DNA from: Duganella sp. sic0402
Lineage (GTDB): Bacteria; Pseudomonadota; Gammaproteobacteria; Burkholderiales; Burkholderiaceae_D
Reading direction: 5' to 3'
Assembly (NCBI RefSeq): GCF_019219065.1
Contig: NZ_JAHUWK010000003.1
Span: 1 to 64,000, forward strand
DNA: 64,000 bases
Shown: positions 55,591 through 64,000 of the stretch, in pieces
Position numbering within the stretch: the stretch's first letter is position 1
Layout of the letters: every line of letters starts with the position of its first letter
Position numbers and translations under genes: made by a program
The notes under the pieces: generated by a model
The model's input: the letters and a program-made list of their open reading frames with translations, nothing else
What the model was told of the DNA's origin: nothing
The model's database searches: none

Positions 55591-57141
55591 ATGAACTTGC
55601 TTAAAACTCTAGCCGCTATTTCCAGTATGACCATGTTGTCCCGCATTACGGGACTATTGCGCGAAATCCTGATCGCGCGCGCCTTTGGCGCCGACGCCTT
55701 CACCGACGCCTACAACGTGGCCTTCCGCATTCCCAACCTGCTGCGCCGCCTGTTTGCCGAGGGCGCATTCTCGCAGGCTTTCGTGCCGATTCTGGCCGAA
55801 TACAAGAACCAGCAAGGCGACGCTGCCAGCAAGAAGCTGGCCGATCATGTGGCCACCACGCTGGTGTGGGCCACACTGGTCGCCAGCATTGTCGGCATTA
55901 TCGCATCTCCGCTGTTCCTGCTGCTGATTGCGCCCGGCCTGGACAAGGACCCGGCCGCGTTCGAGGCCGGCGTGTGGATGACGCGACTGATGTTCCCGTA
56001 TATCGCCTTCATGGCGTTTGTGGCGCTGGCGGGCGGCATCCTCAACACCTGGAACGAGTTCAAGATTCCGGCGTTCACGCCGGTGCTGCTGAATATCTCC
56101 TCCATCCTCGCATCGCTGTTCCTGCAACAGCACCTGGAACAGCCGATTTACGCGATGGCCATCGCTGTGTTTGTCGGCGGCGTGCTGCAGGTGGCGCTTC
56201 AGGTGCCCGCACTGATCAAGATCGGCATGCTGCCGCGATTGTCGTTCAATCCGTTCAGCGGGCTGGCCGATCCGGGCGTGCGGCGCGTGCTGAAGAAGAT
56301 GGGGCCAGCGGTATTTGCCGTCTCGGCCGCGCAAATCAGTCTGCTGATTAATACCAATATCGCCTCCAGCCTGCGCGAAGGCAGCATCTCATGGCTGACC
56401 TATGCCGACCGCCTGATGGAATTCCCCACCGCGCTGCTGGGTGTGGCGCTGGGCACGATCCTGCTGCCCAGCCTGTCCAAAGCCAATAGCCAGGGCGACC
56501 GCGAGGAATACTCGTCGCTGCTGGACTGGGGCCTGCGCCTGACCTTTCTGCTGGCGATGCCGGCAGCAGTCGGCATGGCGCTGCTGGCGGAACCGCTGAT
56601 CGCCACCCTGCTCCAGTCCGGCAAATTCACCGCCGAGGCAGTGCGCATGTCGGCCCAGCCGCTGACCGCCTATGCCGCCGGCCTGCTGGGCATCATTCTG
56701 GTCAAGACGCTGGCGCCGGCGTTCTATGCGCAGCAGGATATCCGCACGCCGGTCAAGATCGCCATCGGTGTGCTGATCGCCACCCAGGTGATGAATTATT
56801 TCTTCGTGCCGCACCTGGCCGTGGCCGGCCTGGCGCTGTCGATCGGCCTGGCGGCCTGCCTGAACGCCGGCTTCCTCTACGCAGGGCTGCGCAAGCGCGG
56901 TATCTATCGGCCGCAGCCAGGCTGGCCGCTGTTCTTTTCCAAGCTGGTGGTGGCGTGCATGGTGATGGGTGGCGTCGCCTGGTTCGGCGCCGGCCAGTTC
57001 GATTGGATCGGCATGCAGGGCCAGTCGCTGCTGCGCCTCGGTGCGCTGCTGCTGGTGGTTGGGGTCTGCTGCGTAGTGTATTTCGGCGCCCTGCTGGCGA
57101 TGGGCTTCCGCCTGCGCGATTTCAAGCGCATTGCGCGTTAA
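55591..57141 (+). CDS. murJ: Lipid II flippase MurJ
   Basis: A 516-residue MOP-family membrane protein with about 14 transmembrane helices that moves lipid II across the inner membrane for peptidoglycan synthesis. The N-terminal segment TMLSRITGLLREILIARAFGADAFTDAYNVAFRIPNLLRRLFAEGAF-type region contains the conserved arginines, and GVALGTILLPSLSKA and APAFYAQQDIRTPVKIA are typical. The ATG follows a TATAAT (55577-55582) that lacks a -35 partner. Position next to rpsT is conserved in related genera. Confidence 0.96.
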   Translation: MNLLKTLAAISSMTMLSRITGLLREILIARAFGADAFTDAYNVAFRIPNLLRRLFAEGAFSQAFVPILAEYKNQQGDAASKKLADHVATTLVWATLVASIVGIIASPLFLLLIAPGLDKDPAAFEAGVWMTRLMFPYIAFMAFVALAGGILNTWNEFKIPAFTPVLLNISSILASLFLQQHLEQPIYAMAIAVFVGGVLQVALQVPALIKIGMLPRLSFNPFSGLADPGVRRVLKKMGPAVFAVSAAQISLLINTNIASSLREGSISWLTYADRLMEFPTALLGVALGTILLPSLSKANSQGDREEYSSLLDWGLRLTFLLAMPAAVGMALLAEPLIATLLQSGKFTAEAVRMSAQPLTAYAAGLLGIILVKTLAPAFYAQQDIRTPVKIAIGVLIATQVMNYFFVPHLAVAGLALSIGLAACLNAGFLYAGLRKRGIYRPQPGWPLFFSKLVVACMVMGGVAWFGAGQFDWIGMQGQSLLRLGALLLVVGVCCVVYFGALLAMGFRLRDFKRIAR

Positions 57142-57240
57142 TGCAAGGCTCAATACCAAAAAACCTGTCTGCCACGCAACGATGGACGATGCAAAACGTG
57201 CTAAACTAATTTCCAAATTGTAATTAAGCAGGTGGGAATC

Positions 57241-57999
57241 ATGCTGACGCTCAAACGCTTTGCCGAAGCCGGCGCCGTGGCCGCCCTCTGGATGGGGTGT
57301 TGCATGAGCGTGAGCGCAGTGCCCACCGTCGAAGCGCCGCCCGACTGGCAGGCGCAGCAGTCAAAGCCTCCCCATCCCGGCCTGGCCAACTGCAGCAACC
57401 CGCCTCCCGCCGACAAAAAGCATGCCCCCACCGCCTGGCAGGGCAGTGACGCCCCTGCCCTGTCAGTGCGCGCCCAACGCGTGCTGCATGGCGGCGGCAA
57501 ACTGGATCTGGATAGTTATACCGGCCGCTGCCGCCTGACCGATGCCGAACACGACAGCCAAGAACCGCTCAATGATGGCGTCGATCCGGAGAAATTACTG
57601 AAAGCGCTGGACGAGCTGGATGCGCTGAACCGCACGCTGAGCGTGGAAGAGGAACAAGCGCTGCTGGAACGGCTGGGCCGGAATATCCAGATTGAGCTGG
57701 ACAGCGCCGATAAGCAGTTGCACGCTTACATCGGCCACGGCATCAATCGCCAGGACCTGGGACAGCTGGCGCGGCTGGGAGAGCTGCTGCTGGAAGAGGA
57801 AGCGGCGCCGCGCTTCGGCCAGGATGAGGCAGGTTACGCCCCGGCTGAAAAGCTTTTGCAAAACCCGCTAGGCGGACCAAGCCAGATGGGATTGGCCGCA
57901 GCCATTCCGGAGCCCTTCAGCTATGCGCTGCTGTTATCCGGCCTGGCTTTGATTGCTTTGGTGCGCCGCCGCAAGGGCGGCGCCCGACTGCTTGCTTAG
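57241..57999 (+). CDS. PEP-CTERM sorting domain protein, unknown function
   Basis: A 252-residue exported protein. After a signal-like N-terminus (about 1-27) comes a polar domain with several cysteines, a helical middle (KALDELDALNRTLSVEEEQALLERLG) and a C-terminal PEP-CTERM tail: PEPFSYALLLSGLALIALVRRRKGG, i.e. the PEP motif, a transmembrane helix and an Arg cluster. Such tails are processed by an exosortase. The start at 57241 has AGGTGG upstream; a GTG three codons earlier is possible. It converges with the next PEP-CTERM gene, the stop codons overlapping. Confidence 0.82.
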   Translation: MLTLKRFAEAGAVAALWMGCCMSVSAVPTVEAPPDWQAQQSKPPHPGLANCSNPPPADKKHAPTAWQGSDAPALSVRAQRVLHGGGKLDLDSYTGRCRLTDAEHDSQEPLNDGVDPEKLLKALDELDALNRTLSVEEEQALLERLGRNIQIELDSADKQLHAYIGHGINRQDLGQLARLGELLLEEEAAPRFGQDEAGYAPAEKLLQNPLGGPSQMGLAAAIPEPFSYALLLSGLALIALVRRRKGGARLLA

Positions 58000-58541
58000 A
58001 ACAGCTTCTTTGCATCCTTGTTGCGGCGACGGCCTGCAAAGCCGATCATGCCCAGGCCAACTGCCAGCATGGCGAAGGTTTCTGGTTCTGGCACAGCGCT
58101 GACCGACACGCTGCCGCTGTAGGCGGTAGCAGCCGACGACAGCAACTTGCCGGTTACCAGCACGTAGTAACTATCGCTGGCGATCGAAGCGGTACTGCCA
58201 GCGGTCCATACGTCAGAAGCGCCTTCCGACCATTTGGTGCCATCCAGCGAGAAGCCGGCCGAATTGAACACCTGGAAGTTGGTGATCTGGATCGCATCGC
58301 TCAGCAGCGGGTTGGTGAAAGCCGACACGATCGAGCTCAGCACGCCAGTGCCCGAGAAGGTGTATTTGTCGGAGAAGGTGTCGCCTGCGGTTGCCACGTC
58401 AAAGCTGTGACCAAAGTAGGCGGTGCCACTGCTGAACGACAGCGCTTGGGTCTGGCTCACATCGGCGGCGCTTGCCACGCCGGAAGCCAATGCTGCAGTC
58501 GCCAGGGCGCCTGCCGCCATCAAAGATTTCAGTTTAACCAT
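57996..58541 (-). CDS. FxDxF-type PEP-CTERM protein
   Basis: A 181-residue exported protein: signal peptide (1-25, ending ASAA), a beta-rich domain with an FxDx(F/Y) element (TFSDKYTF, about 59-66) and a C-terminal PEP-CTERM tail (PEPETFAMLAVGLGMIGFAGRRRNK). It probably becomes a surface or extracellular-matrix protein after exosortase processing. GGAGGAATT precedes the ATG. It resembles the two proteins at 59980 and 60539 and is most likely an old paralogue. Confidence 0.88.
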   Translation of the reverse strand: MVKLKSLMAAGALATAALASGVASAADVSQTQALSFSSGTAYFGHSFDVATAGDTFSDKYTFSGTGVLSSIVSAFTNPLLSDAIQITNFQVFNSAGFSLDGTKWSEGASDVWTAGSTASIASDSYYVLVTGKLLSSAATAYSGSVSVSAVPEPETFAMLAVGLGMIGFAGRRRNKDAKKLF

Positions 58542-58641
58542 AATTCCTCCATGATAGGTCGTTGGAAGCCGCTTAACGGCCGCGATATCGATACCGCGAA
58601 ATCATCCTAGCATGGCAAAAAGACACATATTGGTGTTTTGT

Positions 58642-58658
58642 TACGAAACAATTTCGTA
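58642..58658. promoter_or_regulatory. Inverted repeat upstream of a PEP-CTERM gene
   Basis: TACGAAA and TTTCGTA form a perfect 7-bp inverted repeat with a CAA centre, about 100 bases upstream of the PEP-CTERM gene at 58541. The 281-base region 58542-58822 has no gene. A regulatory role is possible but unsupported beyond the symmetry. Confidence 0.3.
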
Positions 58659-58822
58659 TAAAAAACATATGCTTTTAGGAAATTCAGGGCAAACTGACTG
58701 ACATAATGCGAGCCGCCATAGGAGAAATCAGGGCTCGCGGTTGCCGCAATGCAGCATGAGATCAGCGACGTAGGAATTAACCTACAAAAAGACGGGAATT
58801 TTGGAGGGGGTTGTGACCAGAA

Positions 58823-59860
58823 TTAGCGGCGATATGGGGCCGCCAGCGGCTCGCCGATGAACACGCCCTGAGCCGGCCAGGCAACGCTTTTCCAGTACGC
58901 TTCGATGGCCGTATTTCCCTGCAAATATTGCCGTAGCAACACAGTCGGCTGCGGGAATTTTTGCCAGTAATTGCACGGTTCGGTAACCGTACCGTAGCTG
59001 GCGGTGGCGCCGGCGTCGAGCCAGCGCAGGCTGCTCATCTGGCCGTCGCTGAGCAGGTCGCCGCCGGTCGAGGTCAGGTGGTCGGCCAGCGCGCCCGGCA
59101 GGAAGCGCAGCGTGTCCAGCTTGGCGACACGCGCCATGCCGGTCTGGTAAATCATGATATCGCCCTGCCCTTCGATGCTGTCGGCCTGGATCTGCTTGAT
59201 GGTCAGCTTGCGCGCCGGCACCGGGCCAGCCTTGGGGAAGAATGGCGCGCGGCTGTTGCGCGGCGTTTCACTGGTGGTCAGATAGTAGGCGCTGGCGGTG
59301 GGCATGCTGAAGCCACTGGCCGTGCCGCGCCCGATCAGCGCCTTGGCGGCCGCCACCGACTCGGTCGGCAGCAGCATGGACAGCCGCATGCCGTGATCCT
59401 TGAATGGCAGCCCGCTGACGGCATTGAAATATGGGCTGGGCCTGGAGGGGTCGCACGGCTTCTGGCACAAGGCGCTGTCCAGGCCCAGCGTGTAGGCGGA
59501 GGTGATGGAATTGCACTCCACCGCGTAAGGCGCGGTCCACACCATCAGCACCGCCTGGATGTGCGGCTCCAGCTTTGCGTCGATCTGTTCTTTCAGCAGG
59601 CGGAACTGTTCGGCGTTGAGCCGCCGTGGCCGGTTAGGGATGCGCACATGCACCACGTTCTGCGCCGGCACGTCGCGCGCGCTGCGGTAGTACTCGCCGA
59701 TTTCCACGCTGAGCGGATCGTCATCGTTGATCACCAGCGCCAGCTGGGCGGCACGCAGCGCGCTGGCGTCGGCTTGACGCACCATCTGCGCCTGTGCGGC
59801 GCAGCAAGCCCATACAGCAAGGCAAAACACTATCAGAGCGCGCAAGGTGAGACCGATCAT
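58823..59860 (-). CDS. TIGR03790-family exported protein, exosortase-associated
   Basis: A 345-residue protein with a signal peptide (1-24). Family features: LALVINDDDPLSVEIGEYYRSARDVPAQNVVHVRIPN near the N-terminus, then MVWTAPYAVECNSITSAYTLG and a C-terminal GATASYGTVTEPCNYWQKFPQP. As I recall the family description, TIGR03790 occurs only in genomes that carry exosortase; its function is unknown. It sits among PEP-CTERM genes. It has no PEP-CTERM tail itself. The ribosome site before the ATG is weak. Confidence 0.82.
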   Translation of the reverse strand: MIGLTLRALIVFCLAVWACCAAQAQMVRQADASALRAAQLALVINDDDPLSVEIGEYYRSARDVPAQNVVHVRIPNRPRRLNAEQFRLLKEQIDAKLEPHIQAVLMVWTAPYAVECNSITSAYTLGLDSALCQKPCDPSRPSPYFNAVSGLPFKDHGMRLSMLLPTESVAAAKALIGRGTASGFSMPTASAYYLTTSETPRNSRAPFFPKAGPVPARKLTIKQIQADSIEGQGDIMIYQTGMARVAKLDTLRFLPGALADHLTSTGGDLLSDGQMSSLRWLDAGATASYGTVTEPCNYWQKFPQPTVLLRQYLQGNTAIEAYWKSVAWPAQGVFIGEPLAAPYRR

Positions 59861-59914
59861 GGCAAAGCGGACGACGGCGCCGTCCTTTTTCCATTATGCG
59901 ACAAGCTTGCCCTA

Positions 59915-59951
59915 AAAGAAAACCCCTGCAAGAGGCGATCTGGCAGGGGTT
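59915..59951 (-). terminator. Rho-independent terminator after the PEP-CTERM pair
   Basis: AACCCCTGC (59921-59929) pairs with GCAGGGGTT (59943-59951) around a 13-base loop, with TTTTCTTTT following on the minus strand. It lies 28 bases past the stop of the gene at 59980 and separates it from the TIGR03790 gene. Confidence 0.85.
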
Positions 59952-59979
59952 GGTCTGTTCGCCGCCTTGGCGGCGTGTA

Positions 59980-60510
59980 TCAGGCGACGGCTTTGCGGCG
60001 GCGGGCGACGAAACCTAGCAGGCCCAGGCCAGCCAACAGCATGGCGTAGGTTTCCGCTTCCGGCACAGCGGTGACGGTCAGATTGCCCGAGTAGATCACG
60101 GCGTCGGCGGTGGACACCGTGCCCTCTACTTTGAAGTAGTAGCTACCACTGCTCAGGTTGTTGCCCGACAAGACCCACAGGCCGCTGTCCGCATTCAGGC
60201 TGCCGGTAGCGGCGGCCACGTTCGAACCCACTTTGTACAGGCTGAACAGGCTGAAGTCGATGCCGGTGGTATCGTCAAAGCTGATCGCCGACACATTCGA
60301 TACGGCGCTGCTCAAGGCCGGGATGGTGAAGTAGTAGGTGTCCGAGAAGGTCTTGCCCAAGCTACCTGCGGCAAATTCATTCAGCGGACCGAAGCCCGCC
60401 GTACCGTCCAACAAACGCAAGTTCTCGCTGTAGGTGAAGTCGGCTGCGCTGGCAAACGCGGTGGCGGCAGCCAGGACCAGGCCCAGCAGGATAGAAGTGA
60501 TTTTTTTCAT
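59980..60510 (-). CDS. FxDxF-type PEP-CTERM protein
   Basis: A 176-residue exported protein with signal peptide (1-22, ending AFASA), a beta-rich domain containing TFSDTYYF (about 54-61) and a PEP-CTERM-like tail PEAETYAMLLAGLGLLGFVARRRK, in which the second Pro-Glu-Pro proline is replaced by Ala. It lies 28 bases downstream of the gene at 60539 on the same strand, a likely two-gene operon ending in a terminator. The two proteins are clear relatives. Confidence 0.88.
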   Translation of the reverse strand: MKKITSILLGLVLAAATAFASAADFTYSENLRLLDGTAGFGPLNEFAAGSLGKTFSDTYYFTIPALSSAVSNVSAISFDDTTGIDFSLFSLYKVGSNVAAATGSLNADSGLWVLSGNNLSSGSYYFKVEGTVSTADAVIYSGNLTVTAVPEAETYAMLLAGLGLLGFVARRRKAVA

Positions 60511-60538
60511 GCGTATCTCAAGAAGTTAAAGTCGACAA

Positions 60539-61081
60539 TCAAGCGCGCTTGCGGCGGCGGGCGACAGCCCCCACCAGGCCGAGACCGGCCAGCAGCATCG
60601 CATAGGTATCGGCTTCAGGAACAGCGACGGCGCGCAGCGCGATATTGCCGGAAAGGCTACCAGCACCGTTAATCGTACCGTTCACTTGCAGGTAGTAATT
60701 ACCTGCGCTCAAAATCAGATTTTTGGTATTCAGCTTCCAGTTATCAATGGCGCCGTTGGATTTCTGTACGGCCGAATACAACAGCGTTCCGTTGCTGGAA
60801 TACACGGCAAAAGCGGCCAGGTCCAGGCCGGAAGTCGCCGAGATACCGGTTGCCGTCACGTCTGCAGCCAGCAAACTGGTGCCGCTCACGCGGAAACTGA
60901 AGGTATCCGCGAAGGTCGAGGTAGCCAAGCTGCTGGCGAAACTCGCAGTGTAGTTAGCGGCGCCGCCGGCTGGATTCAGCGTCAGTACTTTGGTTGCGTG
61001 CGAAGCGTCGGCTGCGTTTGCGGAAAAGGCAGCCCCCGCCAGCAACAGCGTTGCGATGATAGCTTGTGCGTTTTTTTTCAT
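60539..61081 (-). CDS. FxDxF-type PEP-CTERM protein
   Basis: A 180-residue exported protein with signal peptide (1-23, ending AFSANA), a domain containing TFADTFSF (about 55-62) and the tail PEADTYAMLLAGLGLVGAVARRRKRA. The start MKKNAQAII at 61081 is chosen over an in-frame start 75 bases upstream because it yields a normal signal peptide. First gene of a pair with 59980. Its function is presumably in the extracellular matrix, by family association. Confidence 0.88.
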   Translation of the reverse strand: MKKNAQAIIATLLLAGAAFSANAADASHATKVLTLNPAGGAANYTASFASSLATSTFADTFSFRVSGTSLLAADVTATGISATSGLDLAAFAVYSSNGTLLYSAVQKSNGAIDNWKLNTKNLILSAGNYYLQVNGTINGAGSLSGNIALRAVAVPEADTYAMLLAGLGLVGAVARRRKRA

Positions 61082-61270
61082 CCCATGCCTATATTGAAGG
61101 TTAAACGATACCTGCAAGGCATCTATTTTATCGGAGAAGCAACATCCGATAGGCAAGTATATTGGAATTTGGCTAACAAAGCTTTAAGAAATTAAACTTT
61201 CTTTGGGATTTGAGTAACGTGATGCAACTTTCATGAACCTTGTACACTAAAATAGTGTTTGCACAAGAAA

Positions 61271-61293
61271 AAAGGCCTGGAAACCAGGCCTTT
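61271..61293 (-). terminator. Rho-independent terminator after the GDP-mannose gene
   Basis: AAAGGCCTGG and CCAGGCCTTT form a perfect 10-bp stem with a 3-base loop, followed by TTTCTTG on the minus strand and T on the plus strand. It lies 22 bases past the stop of the gene at 61315. Confidence 0.9.
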
Positions 61294-61314
61294 TGAGCGA
61301 TGAGCTGTTGTACA

Positions 61315-62727
61315 TCAAGCGCGTTGGTAGACATCCTCAAAACGCACAATATCGTCCTCGCCCAGATAGCTACCGGACTGTACCTCAATCAGGTGCAGCG
61401 GCAGCTTGCCCGGGTTTTCCAGGCGGTGGGTCATGCCGATCGGAATATAGGTCGATTCGTTTTCCGTCAGCAAGGTCACCTTGTCGCCACACGTCACGCT
61501 GGCGGTGCCGCTGACCACAATCCAGTGCTCGGCGCGGTGATGGTGCATCTGCAGCGACAGCTTGCCGCCCGGGTTGACAGTAATCCGCTTGACCTGGAAG
61601 CGGTCGCCGATGTCGATGCCCTCGTAGCAGCCCCATGGACGATACACGCGGGTATGGTGCAAGTGCTCGGTGCGGTCCTTGGATTTCAGGTGTTCGACCA
61701 CCTGCTTGACGCGCTGCACCTGATCTTTATGCGCCACCAGCACCGCATCGGCAGTCTCGACCACCACCAGATCCTTCACGCCAACCACCGCCACAATGCG
61801 GCTTTCAGCGCGCACCAGCGAACCGGATACATTGTCCAGGTACACATCGCCACGCTGCACATTGCCCTGCGCGTCGGCCTTCTGCACTTCGTGCAGCGCT
61901 GACCATGAGCCGACGTCGTTCCAGCCGATGTCAGCCGGCACTACCACTGCGTCGCGGGTATGTTCCATCACCGCGTAATCGATCGAATCAGATGGCGCGC
62001 TGGCGAATGCCTCCTCGTCCAAGCGACAGAAGTCCAGATCGCGGTAATCGCCCTTGATGGCGGCGTCGCAGGCGGCTGCCATGGCTGGCTGGAATTCTTT
62101 CAGCTCATTCAGGTAACGGTCGGCGCGGAACAGGAACATGCCGCTATTCCAGAAGAAATTGCCCGCCGCGACAAAGCCCTTGGCGGTTTCCAGGTCTGGT
62201 TTCTCGACAAAGCGGTCCACCGCAAAGCCGTTGCCGCCGACCGATTTGCCGCTCTGGATATAGCCATAGCCGGTTTCCGGCCCGGTCGGCACAATGCCGA
62301 AGGTGGCCAGCTTGCCGTCCCGCGCCAGCGCCGCAGCCTGTTCGACGGCAGCGTAGAACGCATCAACGTTCTCGATCACGTGATCGGCCGGCAGCACCAG
62401 CATCATCGCCTCCGGGTCATGGGCGATCAGGTAATTGGCCGCCACCGCTACTGCCGGGGCGGTATTGCGGCCGACCGGCTCCAGCAGGATACCCAGCGGC
62501 GCAACGCCGATTTCGCGCATCTGCTCAGCCACCAGGAAACGGTGCTCGTTACCGCACACCACCAGCGGCTCCTCTACGCCAGCACGGCCGGCGAGACGCA
62601 GCGCGGTTTCCTGCAGCATGGTCTGCTCCGATACCAGCGGCAGCAGCTGCTTGGGCAGCGCCGCGCGCGACAGCGGCCATAAACGGGTGCCGGCGCCGCC
62701 GGACAAGATGACTGGGTAGATTTTCAT
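61315..62727 (-). CDS. manC: Mannose-1-phosphate guanylyltransferase/mannose-6-phosphate isomerase
   Basis: A 470-residue bifunctional type II enzyme making GDP-mannose. The guanylyltransferase domain (1-about 290) has LSGGAGTRLWPLSRAALPKQLLPL and FVEKPDLETAKGFV; the C-terminal cupin isomerase domain has RPWGCYEGIDIGDRFQVKRI and LSLQMHHHRAEHWIVVSGTA with metal-binding histidines. The start overlaps the preceding gene by 4 bases. It provides precursor for mannose- or fucose-containing exopolysaccharide, fitting the PEP-CTERM/rhamnose surroundings. Confidence 0.95.
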   Translation of the reverse strand: MKIYPVILSGGAGTRLWPLSRAALPKQLLPLVSEQTMLQETALRLAGRAGVEEPLVVCGNEHRFLVAEQMREIGVAPLGILLEPVGRNTAPAVAVAANYLIAHDPEAMMLVLPADHVIENVDAFYAAVEQAAALARDGKLATFGIVPTGPETGYGYIQSGKSVGGNGFAVDRFVEKPDLETAKGFVAAGNFFWNSGMFLFRADRYLNELKEFQPAMAAACDAAIKGDYRDLDFCRLDEEAFASAPSDSIDYAVMEHTRDAVVVPADIGWNDVGSWSALHEVQKADAQGNVQRGDVYLDNVSGSLVRAESRIVAVVGVKDLVVVETADAVLVAHKDQVQRVKQVVEHLKSKDRTEHLHHTRVYRPWGCYEGIDIGDRFQVKRITVNPGGKLSLQMHHHRAEHWIVVSGTASVTCGDKVTLLTENESTYIPIGMTHRLENPGKLPLHLIEVQSGSYLGEDDIVRFEDVYQRA

Positions 62728-63896
62728 ATGACTTTGAGAACTCTTTCTTCTTGATTAACTTTACTGATGATATTGTCAGCACGGCGCCTGGCGCGACGGT
62801 CACGGGCATTGCTCCACTCCCAGTCTGCATATTCACTCAAGTGCCGCATATCGCCGGTACGGTCGACACTGTAGTCTTTGAACACGATCATTTCATCAAG
62901 CGAAACATCTGGTAACACGCGAGTATATTCAAACAAGACGCTGCGCACCACTGTCGCCCCCTGGCAAATATGACTGCCATGGCCAATCCAGGTCGGCCCG
63001 ACGATGGTCACGCCGGATTCGATGCGCGAACCGGAGCCAATATACACCGGCCCCTGGATGCGCGTGCCCTTCCAGTCGATCGACGTATTCAGCCCCACCC
63101 ACAGATCGTCTTCGAGACGGATACCCGGCACGTCCAGGTGCGCAACTTCGCCCATCAGCACGCTTTGGCAGACTTCCCAGTAATCCTTGACGCTGCCGAT
63201 ATCGATCCAGTTGAATGGCCGCTGCTGCGCATAGAATGGCAGGCCTTTTTCGGCCATCAGCGGGAACAGCTCGGAACCGATATCAAACGGACGGTCGGAT
63301 GGGATCAGGTCCAGCACCTCCGGCTCAAAGATATAAATGCCGGTGCTGACAAAATTCGACAGCGCCTGTTCCTTGCTCGGTTTTTCCTGGAATGTCTGGA
63401 TGCGGCCATTCTTGTCGCTGACCACCACGCCGTAGCTGGACACACTGTCCCAAGGCACTTCCTTGGTCACCACCGAGGCCAGCGCCCCTTTGCGCTTGTG
63501 CTCATACAAAGCCGACTTGATATCCAGGTCGATCAGCGCGTCGCCGCAGAGCACAATCGTGGTCTCATCAAAAAACCCGGCAAACTCCTGGATTTTCTTC
63601 ATGCCGCCGGCAGAGCCCAGCGGCTCGGGCACCACTTCGCCTGCGTTATTGGTATAGCCTTCGAAGGAATAGCCGATCTGCACACCGTACTGGTGCCCTT
63701 CGCCGAAATAATCTTCGATTTTTTCGTGCAAATAGCTGACGTTGACCATGATCTCCGTGACGCCATATTTGGCCAGGTGTTCGATCAGGTAAGCCATCAC
63801 CGGCTTGCCGAGGATCGGTATCATCGGCTTCGGTAAATCGTAGGTCAGTGGACGCACCCGAGTGCCCTTGCCTGCTGCCAAGATCATCGCCTTCAT
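62724..63896 (-). CDS. Sugar nucleotidyltransferase with left-handed beta-helix domain
   Basis: A 390-residue enzyme resembling mannose-1-phosphate guanylyltransferase or glucose-1-phosphate thymidylyl/uridylyltransferases. The N-terminal nucleotidyltransferase domain has LAAGKGTRVRPLTYDLPKPMIPI and VLCGDALIDLD. After about residue 255 a left-handed beta-helix appears (hexapeptide-like IRLEDDLWVGLNTSI, VYIGSGSRI, VTIVGPTWIGHGSHI). A basic C-terminal tail (ARDRRARRRADN) follows. AGGAG precedes the ATG. The 4-base overlap with manC suggests a shared role in nucleotide-sugar supply; the exact sugar is not certain. Confidence 0.88.
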   Translation of the reverse strand: MKAMILAAGKGTRVRPLTYDLPKPMIPILGKPVMAYLIEHLAKYGVTEIMVNVSYLHEKIEDYFGEGHQYGVQIGYSFEGYTNNAGEVVPEPLGSAGGMKKIQEFAGFFDETTIVLCGDALIDLDIKSALYEHKRKGALASVVTKEVPWDSVSSYGVVVSDKNGRIQTFQEKPSKEQALSNFVSTGIYIFEPEVLDLIPSDRPFDIGSELFPLMAEKGLPFYAQQRPFNWIDIGSVKDYWEVCQSVLMGEVAHLDVPGIRLEDDLWVGLNTSIDWKGTRIQGPVYIGSGSRIESGVTIVGPTWIGHGSHICQGATVVRSVLFEYTRVLPDVSLDEMIVFKDYSVDRTGDMRHLSEYADWEWSNARDRRARRRADNIISKVNQEERVLKVI

Positions 63897-64000
63897 CGTA
63901 TTGCTCCTGAGATAAGTTTACTATTGACTGGGGTTGTTTCGCATCCTCTGGCAATAATAATCAAATATCATCTTTTACGACGCACCGCAGCATTGCTACC

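Overview
The window is ordinary chromosomal DNA of a GC-rich betaproteobacterium. It most likely belongs to the Oxalobacteraceae (Massilia, Duganella, Rugamonas or Janthinobacterium group). The evidence is the 5' end of a betaproteobacterial 16S rRNA gene at the left edge, a porin_4-type porin, a prpB-prpC-acnD-prpF methylcitrate cluster, FxDxF-type PEP-CTERM proteins and several LytS/LytTR two-component pairs. I see no insertion sequence, prophage, integrase, CRISPR array or tRNA, and almost no pseudogene signal. Genes are tightly packed and often overlap by 1 to 4 bases.

Layout. 1-555: start of an rRNA operon on the minus strand with its leader, boxA and promoter. 556-3537: a LytS-type kinase, a LytTR regulator and an orphan NarX-type kinase. 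3552-4643: porin. 4807-6415: cysB and a methyltransferase, divergent from 6569-12537, an assimilatory sulfate reduction operon (cysI, a DUF934 gene, cysH, cysD, cysN, uroporphyrinogen-III methyltransferase). 12587-16330: a helical protein of unknown function, glutaminyl-peptide cyclotransferase, a MipA-family protein, a LysR regulator and a lipocalin-like protein. 16307-18999: sirohydrochlorin chelatase behind lptF-lptG. 19087-25958: pepA, two small unknowns, xthA and a multi-PAS GGDEF-EAL protein. 26079-37618: actP-DUF485, prpE, prpF, acnD, prpC and prpB, divergent from their sigma-54 activator prpR. 37738-42799: hydrolase, LytS and LytTR operon, and a lone MacB/FtsX-type permease. 42918-49504: a large exported tricorn-like protease, clpA, clpS and a cold-shock gene. 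49702-53067: dTDP-rhamnose operon rfbBACD. 53096-57141: icd, rluE, rpsT, murJ. 57241-61081: four PEP-CTERM proteins and a TIGR03790-family protein. 61315-63896: two sugar-nucleotide enzymes.

How they work together. The sulfur block is internally consistent: APS is made by CysDN without an APS kinase domain, reduced by an APS-type CysH with extra cysteines, and sulfite goes to a siroheme enzyme, with siroheme enzymes encoded in the same operon and nearby. The prp block encodes propionate activation and the AcnD/PrpF form of the methylcitrate cycle, with a textbook -24/-12 promoter. The right-hand third leans toward the cell surface: rhamnose and mannose nucleotide synthesis, the lipid II flippase, and PEP-CTERM proteins that need an exosortase encoded elsewhere.

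I did not find a convincing wholly new system. The most useful unlisted signals are regulatory: paired LytTR-type sites before the hydrolase-kinase-regulator operon, a helically phased repeat between cysB and cysI, a possibly leaderless prpR with an overlapping dyad, and a long inverted repeat in the rpsT leader.
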